Of a stretch of 42,345 bases of DNA, positions 8,303 to 16,108 are shown piece after piece; position 1 is the stretch's first letter, and each line of letters opens with the position of its first letter. Source of the stretch: an uncultured Oscillospiraceae bacterium (GTDB taxonomy: Bacteria; Bacillota; Clostridia; Oscillospirales; Oscillospiraceae); NCBI GenBank assembly GCA_910588975.1, contig CAJUSE010000010.1, positions 21,632 through 63,976 on the forward strand, read 5' to 3'. The translations under genes and the position numbers were made by a program. The notes beneath the pieces are model-generated. The model made no database searches and was not told the DNA's origin. It worked only from the letters and a program-made list of their open reading frames with translations.

Positions 8303-10591
8303 TTACATAATATTAACAAGAATCTGAGCCATCCGGCTGCGGGTCAACTCGCCTGAGAAAGAAGTGGAGTTGACATAATTTTTATCCAGCCGCTCCAGCA
8401 TCAGAGTTAGCTCCTCAGCGGTGACCGTCTTGTCGGGGAGGAAGCGGCCCTGGCCGTCTCCCTCCAGAATGCCCAGATCTGCCGCCCAGGCCGCATAGCC
8501 GGCATACCAGGCGTTGGGGGCCACGTCGGAGAAGGTGTCGGCCCCGGTCTCCTGGGCGCCGGAGAGCCGGGCCAGAGCGGTGACAGCCTGGGCACGGGTG
8601 ACCGGCATGTTGGGGGAAAAGGTGTTTTCCGAGGTGCCTGTCATGGCCCCGGCGGCGTAGAGGGCCCGGATGGCGGCATAGCCCTCATCGCCCTCCCGAA
8701 TGTCCACATAGGGCAGGGCGCCCACGGCAAAGGAGAGCTGGGTGGCCCCGGTGTGGCCCGGGCTGCCACTGACCACGGCCACGGTGAGAGTGTAGCTGCC
8801 ATCCCCGGTGGGCAGCAGGGCGTTGACGGCCTCCAGGCCGTCGGAGAGGAGGCAGGCGGCGGCGTAGCTCTCGCTGGGATCATCGGTGACGGTGATCTGG
8901 ACCTGGGCGGGGTCTATGTCCACGCTGGGGGTGATGGCGGTGATGGCCTTGATCTCGGTGGTCCGCCCATTGCGTGTTGCTCCGTCCACCGCAAAGGAGA
9001 CCCGGGTCTTGCCCGAGGCATCCGAGTCGCAGACGCCAGAGAAGGACTTGGTGGTCCCGGTGAGCACAAAGTCAGTAGAGCCCGAGCCGTCGGCGGCCTC
9101 GCCGCTAAAGCCGGGGCGGCCCTCCTGCCGGCCCGGGTCAAAGCCCTCGGGGCGGTCAGCGAGGTCTCCATCCCTCATGTCCTGGGGCCGGCGGTCCCCA
9201 CGCTGGGCGGGGGCAAAGTCCTGGGAGGGCATCTGCCCGGGCAGGTCGGCCTTCTGGGGGTCTCTGCCATCGGGGAATGAGCCGTCCTGGGGCGGCTCGG
9301 GGGGCTGCTGACCGTCAAACCGGCCGCCAAAGCCGCCGTGGCCCATCATGCCGAAGCTGTTGCCGTTCCAGCACTGGAGCACATCGTCCACATAGAGGTG
9401 GTAGGTGGTGTCCAGCTTCAAATCAGGGGTGGTGAGAGTGACCGACTGGGCCTGGCGGGTGAGGGTGGCCGTCCACAGGACGGTCTCCGTCTCGTCGGTG
9501 AGCTTGATGACGCTCCCGGCAGGCAGGGCGGAGGCAAAAGACAGCTCCATATAGGGCTGGGCGGAGTTTTCACTGTCGGCGGCGTCGTTCCGGCCGCCAA
9601 AGGCGGACAGGGTGCCGCCGTTGATGAGAATGGGGCTGTCGGCGTCGATGCCGCCGTCAGCTCCGGGATGGGCAGAGGTGATGACGGTGCCGCCGTTGAG
9701 GACCAGGTAGCCGTTGGAGTCGATGCCGTCCCCCTCGCTGCCCAGGCCGGCGGTGATGTTCAGGCTGCCGCCGTTGACAGTGGTGACGCTGACAAAGTCC
9801 TCGTTGGTGTTGATGCCGTCGTCCTGGCTCTCGATGTTGATGGTGCCGCCGTTGATGGTGAGGTGGAGCTCCGAGTCCAGGCCCTCGTTGTCGGCGATGA
9901 TGTTGAGGATGCCCTCCCCGGAGAGGTTCATGCTCATCTTGGAGTAGAAGGCCCCATCGTACTTGTGGAGCTTCTTTGTGGTGCCCTCCTTGTAGATCCG
10001 GGCCACATGGGAGCCGGTGAAGGTGTTCTCGCTGCCGGCGGCCAGGACCACGTTGGCTCCGGCGGCGGTGGTGTCCACATAGGGGGTGGCCTCATAGTCG
10101 GGGTTTTCGCCGCTGTCGTAGGAGACGAAGGCCCGGTCGCACTCGTAGACGTTGTAGAAGATGAGGGCGGGGGCCACGGTGCAGGTCACGTCCACGCCGT
10201 CCAGAATGAGGGTGACAATGGCGGTGGGGTCGTCCTTGGCCTCCTTGCCCAGATCCACGGCGATCTGGCCGGCGGACAGGCTGCCGGTAAGCCGGTAGGT
10301 GCCCGGCTGGGTGATGGTGACCACCGTGTGGGCCTGGGCCTCGGCAGCCGGGTGCTTTTCGCTCTCGGTGCCCTGGCCGTAGCTCTCATTGGTGCCGTCC
10401 TGGTAATAGACGATGTCGGCCCCGGTGTAGACGGCGGCAGTGGGGTCGGTGGAGACCGCCTTGCCGTCCACGGTGATGCCGCTGTCGGAGAGGGCGATAG
10501 CGGTCTCCTTTTCAGCTGCCCGGGCTGGGCCTGCAAGGGAGAGGAGCAGGGCCCCGGCCAGAGCGAGGGCAGGGAGCTGGTGGTTTTTCAT
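8303..10591 (-). CDS. SLH-anchored carbohydrate-binding protein (Cthe_2159-type beta-helix)
   Basis: 762 residues. Signal peptide 1-25 (ends ARA-A). Residues about 90-400 match the carbohydrate-binding family typified by Clostridium thermocellum Cthe_2159: repeated LTINGGTINIESQDDGINT and NGGTVITSAHPGADGGIDAD turns, a polysaccharide-binding beta-helix with Asp-rich calcium sites. A Gly/Pro/Asp/Arg-rich disordered linker spans about 425-520. From 628 two SLH repeats (YVDIREGDEGYAAIRALYAA and FSDVAPNAWYAGYAAWAADL) and a degenerate third anchor the protein to secondary cell-wall polymer. AAAGGA precedes the ATG. Probably binds dietary or mucosal polysaccharide at the cell surface; the glycan is unknown. 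Confidence 0.87.
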   Translation of the reverse strand: MKNHQLPALALAGALLLSLAGPARAAEKETAIALSDSGITVDGKAVSTDPTAAVYTGADIVYYQDGTNESYGQGTESEKHPAAEAQAHTVVTITQPGTYRLTGSLSAGQIAVDLGKEAKDDPTAIVTLILDGVDVTCTVAPALIFYNVYECDRAFVSYDSGENPDYEATPYVDTTAAGANVVLAAGSENTFTGSHVARIYKEGTTKKLHKYDGAFYSKMSMNLSGEGILNIIADNEGLDSELHLTINGGTINIESQDDGINTNEDFVSVTTVNGGSLNITAGLGSEGDGIDSNGYLVLNGGTVITSAHPGADGGIDADSPILINGGTLSAFGGRNDAADSENSAQPYMELSFASALPAGSVIKLTDETETVLWTATLTRQAQSVTLTTPDLKLDTTYHLYVDDVLQCWNGNSFGMMGHGGFGGRFDGQQPPEPPQDGSFPDGRDPQKADLPGQMPSQDFAPAQRGDRRPQDMRDGDLADRPEGFDPGRQEGRPGFSGEAADGSGSTDFVLTGTTKSFSGVCDSDASGKTRVSFAVDGATRNGRTTEIKAITAITPSVDIDPAQVQITVTDDPSESYAAACLLSDGLEAVNALLPTGDGSYTLTVAVVSGSPGHTGATQLSFAVGALPYVDIREGDEGYAAIRALYAAGAMTGTSENTFSPNMPVTRAQAVTALARLSGAQETGADTFSDVAPNAWYAGYAAWAADLGILEGDGQGRFLPDKTVTAEELTLMLERLDKNYVNSTSFSGELTRSRMAQILVNIM

Positions 10592-10669
10592 GTGGGTTCG
10601 TCCTTTCTAAATAGGCTGGGGTCATCATACAGGTAAAATTTGAAAATTTCGTGAATGGAAAATAAACAA

Positions 10670-10706
10670 ATAAAAAACAACGTCGGAGAATCTCTCCGGC
10701 GTTGTT
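10670..10706 (-). terminator. Intrinsic terminator of the pyridoxamine kinase gene
   Basis: Fourteen-bp stem (AACAACG.CGGAGA/TCTCCG.CGTTGTT, one mismatch) with a 3-nt loop, followed by a T-run on the minus strand; 8 nt after the stop codon. Confidence 0.85.
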
Positions 10707-10713
10707 TGCTGTC

Positions 10714-11559
10714 TCAAATCAGTTCTCCCAGCAAATCCTCGAACTGGACACCCTGTTCCCGGGGGGTGCCCAGCTCCAGGGTGTGGCGGGCACACAGGCC
10801 CACGAACTCCACGGCCAGGGCGGTGGCCTGCTCCAGATCCTGCCCCTGGAGGAGGGCCCCCAGGGCCACGCTGGTGAACAGGTCCCCGGTGCCGGGGAAG
10901 GCGGCGGGGACCTCGTCGGCCAGGGCCACCGAGATCTCCCCGGTGTCCCGGTCCAGGCTGGCTGCCCCGATCTTGCCCGGCCGGGGGCTCACTCCGGTGA
11001 GGATCACCGAGCGGGAGCCATCTAAGCTCAGCCCCTCCAGCCAGGCGTGGAGCTCCTGCTCGTCGGTGGGGACGGCTTCGTAGGGCTTGCCCAGCAGGAT
11101 GGCGGCCTCGGTGAGGTTGGGGGTGATGAGGTCGGCCTTGGCACACAGGCCCTTCATGGCCTGGCACATCTCGGGGGTATAGGTGCGGTAGGGCTTGCCG
11201 TGGTCGGCCATCACCGGGTCCACCACCACGAGAGCGCCGGAGCCGAAACGGTCGATGAAGCCCTCCACCAGGTCGATCTGCCGCCGGGAGCCCACAAAAC
11301 CGGAGTAGACGGCGTTGAAGCTGGCCCCCAGTTCGGTCCAGTGTTGGGTGGTCTGGTCCAGTTCCTCGGTCAGGTCCCGGACCAGAAAGTGGTCGGTGTG
11401 GGGGTAGAGGGTGTGGGCCGAGAGCCAGGCGGTGAGCAGGGGGGAGGTCCAGCACCCCATGGCGGAGAGGACGGGCAGCACGATGGTGAGGGCACAGCGA
11501 CCCATGCCGGACAGGTCATGGATGGCGGCGACGTGGGGGGCGGGTCTGGGGTGAGACAT
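10714..11559 (-). CDS. Pyridoxamine / pyridoxal kinase
   Basis: 281 residues from MSHPRPAPHV. Ribokinase-superfamily enzyme phosphorylating pyridoxal, pyridoxine or pyridoxamine for PLP salvage. Diagnostic segments: VVVDPVMADHGKPYRTY, LITPNLTEA and the GTGDLF anion-hole/catalytic-Asp motif near residue 230. The start was set at 11559 because AGGAGG lies 8 nt before it; an upstream in-frame ATG at 11664 would lie upstream of the promoter. Cytosolic. Monocistronic, with its promoter back-to-back with that of tRNA-Leu. PLP supply is relevant to two PLP enzymes elsewhere in the window (23.7 and 38.0 kb), but no direct link is shown. Confidence 0.9.
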   Translation of the reverse strand: MSHPRPAPHVAAIHDLSGMGRCALTIVLPVLSAMGCWTSPLLTAWLSAHTLYPHTDHFLVRDLTEELDQTTQHWTELGASFNAVYSGFVGSRRQIDLVEGFIDRFGSGALVVVDPVMADHGKPYRTYTPEMCQAMKGLCAKADLITPNLTEAAILLGKPYEAVPTDEQELHAWLEGLSLDGSRSVILTGVSPRPGKIGAASLDRDTGEISVALADEVPAAFPGTGDLFTSVALGALLQGQDLEQATALAVEFVGLCARHTLELGTPREQGVQFEDLLGELI

Positions 11560-11596
11560 GGCGAAAACCTCCTGCATGTTTTTTGTAGTTGGTATC

Positions 11597-11625
11597 ATTA
11601 TATCTGGTTTTTCGGCAAAAGGCAA
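11597..11625 (-). promoter_or_regulatory. Promoter of the pyridoxamine kinase gene
   Basis: Minus strand TTGCCT (11625-11620), 17 bp, TATAAT (11602-11597); start about 11590, leader about 30 nt with AGGAGG. Confidence 0.6.
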
Positions 11626-11627
11626 TG

Positions 11628-11656
11628 TTGACGAATTGTGCTTTTTGGAGTATACT
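11628..11656 (+). promoter_or_regulatory. Promoter of tRNA-Leu
   Basis: TTGACG (11628-11633), 17 bp, TATACT (11651-11656). The -35 is 2 bp from the -35 of the divergent kinase promoter. Confidence 0.75.
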
Positions 11657-11686
11657 ATGTGCACTTTGGGATGTATAACTTAATGT

Positions 11687-11771
11687 GCAGAAGTGATGGA
11701 ATTGGCAGACGTGCAGGATTTAGGTTCCTGTGCCGCAAGGCGTGTGGGTTCGAGTCCCACCTTCTGCACCA
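11687..11771 (+). tRNA. tRNA-Leu (anticodon UAG)
   Basis: Acceptor stem GCAGAAG/CTTCTGC, discriminator A and encoded CCA. Anticodon stem CAGGA/TCCTG with loop TTTAGGT gives anticodon TAG. A long variable arm typical of class II (Leu) tRNA is present, and the T-arm is GTGGG-TTCGAGT-CCCAC. The accessory island starts directly at its 3' end. Confidence 0.95.
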
Positions 11772-11779
11772 TAAAAGCG

Positions 11780-11826
11780 AAACGGTATAGATGTCACTGG
11801 CGAAAAGCCAGTGACATCAACCGTTT
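11780..11826 (+). terminator. Hairpin downstream of tRNA-Leu
   Basis: Perfect 12-bp stem GATGTCACTGGC/GCCAGTGACATC with a GAAAA loop, extended by AAACGGT/ACCGTTT, ending GTTTTC. Probable tRNA terminator. Confidence 0.6.
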
Positions 11827-11894
11827 TCAGGCATTTTCACCTCCAAAAATTCATAGTTGAAACAAAAGATATCATGAGCGGTTTTAGAGACTCT

Positions 11895-11914
11895 GGGTGG
11901 ACTCGAACCCGCAC
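11895..11914 (-). other. Inverted tRNA T-arm-like fragment
   Basis: On the minus strand, 17 of 20 bases equal the tRNA-Leu T-arm (GGGTTCGAGTC core), about 125 bp beyond the tRNA end. No acceptor or anticodon part is recognisable, so it is a scar rather than a gene. The rest of 11827-12116 contains no coding potential. Confidence 0.5.
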
Positions 11915-11941
11915 ATTGATAGTTATTCGAGGAAAAACAGC

Positions 11942-11981
11942 CAGCGCCCTTTTTGAATTTCAAAAAGGGCGCTGATTTTTT
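11942..11981 (+). terminator. Strong intrinsic terminator inside the island's left edge
   Basis: Perfect 14-bp stem CAGCGCCCTTTTTG/CAAAAAGGGCGCTG with an AATTT loop, then a T-run. No gene on this strand ends just before it, suggesting the gene it served was deleted. Confidence 0.75.
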
Positions 11982-12032
11982 GCTTCCTAATCCGGGTACC
12001 GGTTTGTTGGTCTATGTGACACGAAACAAACT

Positions 12033-12074
12033 GGTGCCCTTTTTCATTTTCACAACAGATTCAAAAAGGGCACC
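12033..12074. repeat. Second long inverted repeat sharing the GCCCTTTTT core
   Basis: Twelve-bp arms GGTGCCCTTTTT/AAAAAGGGCACC around an 18-nt loop. The core matches the arms of the hairpin at 11942. Confidence 0.6.
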
Positions 12075-12116
12075 ACCCAGTGAATCATCAATATTTATGG
12101 AGACGGAGGAATGATA

Positions 12117-12800
12117 ATGATGGAAAAAGAAGCTACCCAATACTTTGAGGAGGTTGCACATTGCCTTGATCGAGCAGGTATCCAGACCGGCGAGGCATCC
12201 GGCGGATTTCTTCCTGTGCTGTGGGGTGATCAGCTCCTTTGCGAAGTCAACCGGAAGGGTATCATGTATTGGAATGAGGTTGAGAACAGCGAAGAAATTG
12301 AGCAAATCAAAAAAAAGGTATACAGCACCGTCAATATGGTGTCAGAGTATGTGGGACTCATGGAACAAGCGCCCCAGATTAGTGCCAGCGGTCTGGATGG
12401 CGACTACCGTACGCTGGCGGAATTCAACAATGTGGTGCTGGCAGGGCATCAGACACGGTTTGGGATGGAGTTTGTCACATGGGAATGGATGCAAAACCAT
12501 ACAGCTCTGTGGCAGGGACACTACTATGGAGATGATTACGATGCCGCCAAGCAGGACTTCATCGGCCGCTCCGGGCTTCTTCCGCAGGAGCGTATATTCA
12601 ACGACCAGCAACTTGTGGAGATGTACCGCTGTGTCCACGAAACGCTGGATTCTGAGTACCCCATCACAGAGGAACGAAAAAGATGCTTGGAGGAGGCGGT
12701 GAGGCAGATCGAATATGCCGTTCCAAATCTGGATGAGTTGATGGGACTCTCCAATCAGAAAGAGCTGGAAATAGGGTTTCAGCAGAATCAGACCATGTGA
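12117..12800 (+). CDS. Conjugative-element accessory protein of unknown function
   Basis: 227 residues (MMEKEATQYFEE...). I do not recognise a named domain; the sequence looks like a protein often carried on Firmicute integrative conjugative elements next to ardA (recollection, not verified). Soluble and acidic, with no signal peptide or membrane segment. Three ATGs cluster here; 12117 is chosen because GGAGG (12105-12109) is 7 nt upstream, whereas 12111 is too close. A terminator follows. Base composition is less GC-rich than the flanking chromosome, as elsewhere in the island. Confidence 0.7.
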   Translation: MMEKEATQYFEEVAHCLDRAGIQTGEASGGFLPVLWGDQLLCEVNRKGIMYWNEVENSEEIEQIKKKVYSTVNMVSEYVGLMEQAPQISASGLDGDYRTLAEFNNVVLAGHQTRFGMEFVTWEWMQNHTALWQGHYYGDDYDAAKQDFIGRSGLLPQERIFNDQQLVEMYRCVHETLDSEYPITEERKRCLEEAVRQIEYAVPNLDELMGLSNQKELEIGFQQNQTM

Positions 12801-12810
12801 AACAGCATAA

Positions 12811-12849
12811 AGCGCCGGAGTTTTGGAAACAGAGCTCCGGCGCTTTTTT
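12811..12849 (+). terminator. Intrinsic terminator
   Basis: Ten-bp stem AGCGCCGGAG/CTCCGGCGCT followed by six T, 10 nt after the stop at 12800 and just before the next gene. Confidence 0.85.
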
Positions 12850-12868
12850 CGTTTAGAAAGGAAATGCC

Positions 12869-13117
12869 ATGAAACTAAATCAATCAATTCGCATAAAGCG
12901 GCGTAGAACGCCGTTGTTTCCACCGGGAAATTCTCCAGATGCACCGGAACCGGTGGTATGTACGCTCTTTGAGCGGTGCAAGGGTTGTCCCTACCCCGGA
13001 CACGGCTTCATTTGCTGGGGAAAAGATGGAAGTTGCTTAAGAACCATTATGGAAAAAGTATATGAAAGAAAGGAGCCTGAAAGCAATGTCCTATGTGATA
13101 CAGGCGACTCTAAGTAA
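12869..13117 (+). CDS. Small Cys-rich conjugative-element protein
   Basis: 82 residues, basic N-terminus, then four cysteines in the pattern C-x5-C-x2-C...C-x6-C (CTLFERCKGCPYPGHGFICWGKDGSC), which could hold a metal ion. No function known to me. AAAGGA lies 8 nt before the ATG. Its 3' end overlaps the start of ardA by 32 bp in another frame, consistent with coupled expression. Probably an accessory protein of the same mobile-element module. Confidence 0.6.
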   Translation: MKLNQSIRIKRRRTPLFPPGNSPDAPEPVVCTLFERCKGCPYPGHGFICWGKDGSCLRTIMEKVYERKEPESNVLCDTGDSK

Positions 13118-14276
13118 TCCTGCCCACCCAGAATACGGAGTCGCCACCATCCCCTTCCCGTTGCCCATGAAGGAGTATGACCACTCCATGGAAGTGCTGG
13201 AGGCACTGGAAGTTGGAGACGCAGTCAGGCGGGACTGCCGTGTGGATGAAATTGATAGTAACTATTCCGTTCTCAAGCGGCTGGAGGGTCTATCAGTCAA
13301 TGTAGACGAACTGGACTATCTCGCAAAGCGGCTGGATAGCTTCACTGCTGGCTGTGAGGATGCCCAATTCCAGGCAATGGCCGAGAAACTCGACCTGACT
13401 GACATCAAGGATTTCATCAACCTGACTTTCTGTTGCCAGCAGGCAACAGTGATCACTGACTTCTCTGATTTGGAACGGATCGGCAAAGATCACTATATGA
13501 ACCTGAACGGCGGCTGTGCCAGCACGGAGGAATTGGAGAATCTGGACGGTGAAGAAACCGCCCTCCTGTTGATCGACAGTGGTACAGGTGTTGTCACGCC
13601 CTACGGTGTGGTCTACGACAACGGCATGGAGCTGGAGCCGCTGTACCGTGGGGGTCCGTTCCCGCCATATCTGTACGATATTCATCCGTTGGTGTTAGAG
13701 GCGACCCCGCTTTCCGAGCCGGAGGATGTGGAGAATATGACGCTTCTCTGCCTCCCTATGACAGACCGGCAGCTTGAACACGCCCTTGCCAGGGGAAAGA
13801 CAGGAGATGTGGAACAGATTCGCTTTAAGGTCGATTCGATTTTCGTGCAAAACCTGGGCTGCGTTCCCAATTTAGAGCAAGAAAGCCTGACCGCCCTGAA
13901 TGAGATGTGCAGAGCTATTGCCGCCCTTAAACACAACGAACTGATAAAATTTGGTGCTGCCATCACCTTCGCCCAGCCGCAGAGCGCTATGCAGGTAAAG
14001 CATCTGGCGGAGAATCTGGAGCTGTTTGAGTTCATCCTCAAGGTCAAGACCCCAGAGGAGTACGGCAAGTACATGATCCAGGAGTCCGGGCGCTTCGATT
14101 ACGATGACAATCTGGAGGGCTTCTACGACTTTGCAGGCTATGCAAAGCAGCGGATGAGTCAGGAGCAGGGGCAGTTCGTTGAGAACGGGTATATCTCCTA
14201 TCATGGGACTTTAGGTTTGGACGAGCTGATGGCTGACTCCCCAGAGCAGGACTTTCAGATGGGCGGGCTGCAGTGA
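13086..14276 (+). CDS. ardA: Antirestriction protein ArdA, long Firmicute form
   Basis: 396 residues. ArdA proteins are DNA-mimicking inhibitors of type I restriction enzymes that protect incoming mobile DNA. Family-like features: very acidic composition, N-terminal MSYVIQATLSNPAHPEYG..., and the C-terminal segment FYDFAGYAKQRMSQEQGQFVENGYISYHG, which matches the ArdA pattern ending in an Asn-Gly-Tyr-Ile turn. About twice the length of the short Tn916 form, as in many clostridial elements. Start 13086 has AAAGGAG 9 nt upstream; an earlier ATG at 13062 lacks one. It overlaps the next gene by 1 bp (TGATG). Confidence 0.82.
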   Translation: MSYVIQATLSNPAHPEYGVATIPFPLPMKEYDHSMEVLEALEVGDAVRRDCRVDEIDSNYSVLKRLEGLSVNVDELDYLAKRLDSFTAGCEDAQFQAMAEKLDLTDIKDFINLTFCCQQATVITDFSDLERIGKDHYMNLNGGCASTEELENLDGEETALLLIDSGTGVVTPYGVVYDNGMELEPLYRGGPFPPYLYDIHPLVLEATPLSEPEDVENMTLLCLPMTDRQLEHALARGKTGDVEQIRFKVDSIFVQNLGCVPNLEQESLTALNEMCRAIAALKHNELIKFGAAITFAQPQSAMQVKHLAENLELFEFILKVKTPEEYGKYMIQESGRFDYDDNLEGFYDFAGYAKQRMSQEQGQFVENGYISYHGTLGLDELMADSPEQDFQMGGLQ

Positions 14277-14638
14277 TGGCATCGAAGCGAAACCGTCCGG
14301 CAGAAACTGACCTCAGAAAGCTAAAAGTCCTGGCCCATACCTTTCTTGAACTGGACATCGAGCCCACAAAAATATCCCCACTGGTGGTCAAACACCCATT
14401 CACCGACAATGGCATTGTGGGGATTCGCAAAGAGGACGGCAATATAACCGTGGCCGACCTGACAAGCGACCCCACATCCCTTCGTGTATGGCGGGAACAG
14501 TGTGGGCGGCTGATCGATAATGCGGAAAAGCCCTTTGAGATTTTCCAAATGATCACCAATCCATATAAGCTGGCATTTCTGAAACACGCGGCGCCTTTCC
14601 TGTCGGAACAGGATATGCCTGCACACATTGTGGAATAA
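14276..14638 (+). CDS. Conjugative-element accessory ORF with a probably foreign C-terminal tail
   Basis: 120 residues (MASKRNRPAETDLRKLKVLAHTF...). Starts one base inside ardA's stop codon (ATG overlapping TGA), so it is translationally coupled. No domain recognised; it looks like a small accessory protein of the ardA module. From about 14611 the DNA is already that of the SLH surface-protein repeat in another frame, so the last nine or so residues (DMPAHIVE) probably come from a fusion and the original protein was longer. A GTG at 14273 is an alternative start. Confidence 0.6.
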   Translation: MASKRNRPAETDLRKLKVLAHTFLELDIEPTKISPLVVKHPFTDNGIVGIRKEDGNITVADLTSDPTSLRVWREQCGRLIDNAEKPFEIFQMITNPYKLAFLKHAAPFLSEQDMPAHIVE

Positions 14639-16044
14639 CCAAAACAGAGGATATTGCCGCCACAGGCCAAGACGCCCCCGATGCAGATCATAGCTGGGGC
14701 AGCGGTGTGGTCACAGTCGTACCGACCTGTATCCAGAAAGGCGAAATGACCTATACCTGCACGAGCTGCGGTAAGACCAAAACCGAGGAAATCGCCGCTA
14801 CAGGTCAAGATGCTCCCGATGCAGATCATAGCTGGGACAGCGGTGTGGTCACGATCACTCCGACCTGTACTCAGAAAGGTGAAACGACCTATACCTGCAC
14901 GAATTGCGGTAAAACCAGAACTGAGGATATTGCAGTCACCGAACATAACTACAGCGCAGACTGGAAATCGGATGAGACAAACCACTGGCATGGCTGTGTC
15001 TGCGGCGAAATAATGGACAAGTCCATCCATGTCAAGACCTGGGACAAGGATAGTAGCTACCATTGGGAAAAGTGTAACATCTGTGGATGGGTAAATACTG
15101 CCAAAACGGACCATGTCTATGATGATGCCCAAGATACCACCTGCAACATCTGTAGCTATGAGCGTACAGTTACTCCCCCTGTTGGACCGGTATCTCCCAT
15201 TTCACCTGCCCCTCCGGTTTCCGGCGGTTCTTCCTACGATTATTACATCATTAACGCCACGACCGGAGAGGGCGGTTCCATCACTCCCAACGGCAGGGTG
15301 AGCGTTCGGGAAAATAAGAATCAGGCTTTTACCATCATTCCTGATGAGGGATACGCCGTAGCCGATGTGCTGGTGGACGGCAAGAGCGTGGGTGCGGTAA
15401 TTGAGTACACCTTTGAAAAGGTCTCCAAGTCTCACACGATCAAGGTCACTTTCCGGGAGAGCAGCACAGGTTACAAGGCTTGCCTTAAGAACGAAATCTG
15501 CCCCATTTGGCCCTACACTGACGCCAGTACCACCGCATGGTATCACAACGGCGTCCATTACTGCATCGAGAACGAGCTGATGAGTGGCTATGGCAGCAAT
15601 AGATTTGGCCCCAACGACACACTGACCCGTGGGATGCTGGTACAGATTCTCTACAATAAGGCGGACAGACCCGCAGTATCCGGGGATAGCCCCTTTGACG
15701 ATATGGCTCCGAATGCTTGGTATATCGATGCTATGAAATGGGCCGCTGCCAACGGCATTGTGGAGGGCTATGGTAATGACAGGTTTGGTCCGGATGACCC
15801 CATCACCCGTGAGCAGCTTGCAGTAATGCTGTGGCGGTATGCCGACAGCCCCGCCATCAGCGAAGCCCTGAACAACTTTGTTGATAAGGGAAAGGCCAGT
15901 GAGTATGCCCTGAACGCTCTGCGCTGGGCAGTAAAGAACGGCATCATGTACGGCAAGAATAACGGGGTCCTTGATCCGAGAGGCAATGCGACCCGTGCTG
16001 AAGTTGCGGCCATGTTGCAAAGATATATGACATCAGAGGGATAA
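14611..16044 (+). pseudogene. 5'-truncated SLH-domain surface protein (Cys-repeat, InlB-type repeat, three SLH)
   Basis: The frame encodes, with no start codon or signal peptide, repeated units like YTCTNCGKTKTEEIAATG (CxxC, period about 42-46 residues; three copies, at about 14614, 14755 and 14893). Next come a CxC/CxxC segment, a Pro/Ser linker, a bacterial repeat module (GEGGSITPNGRVSV...YTFEKVSKSHTIKVTF), and three SLH repeats (from about 15500 to 16035). A GTG at 14707 would allow an internal 445-residue product, but no ribosome site precedes it. Without a signal peptide an SLH protein cannot reach the wall, so this is read as a remnant fused onto the upstream accessory ORF. Confidence 0.78.
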
Positions 16045-16108
16045 AGTATCCCAAACAAAATGACCACTGGAACGAAATAGGGCGCACGACGCCGGAAAGG
16101 AGAAACGG

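Noticed and set aside
11942..12074. CRISPR-like repeat pair
   Set aside because: Only two copies, each an inverted repeat with a terminator T-run; no spacers or cas genes.
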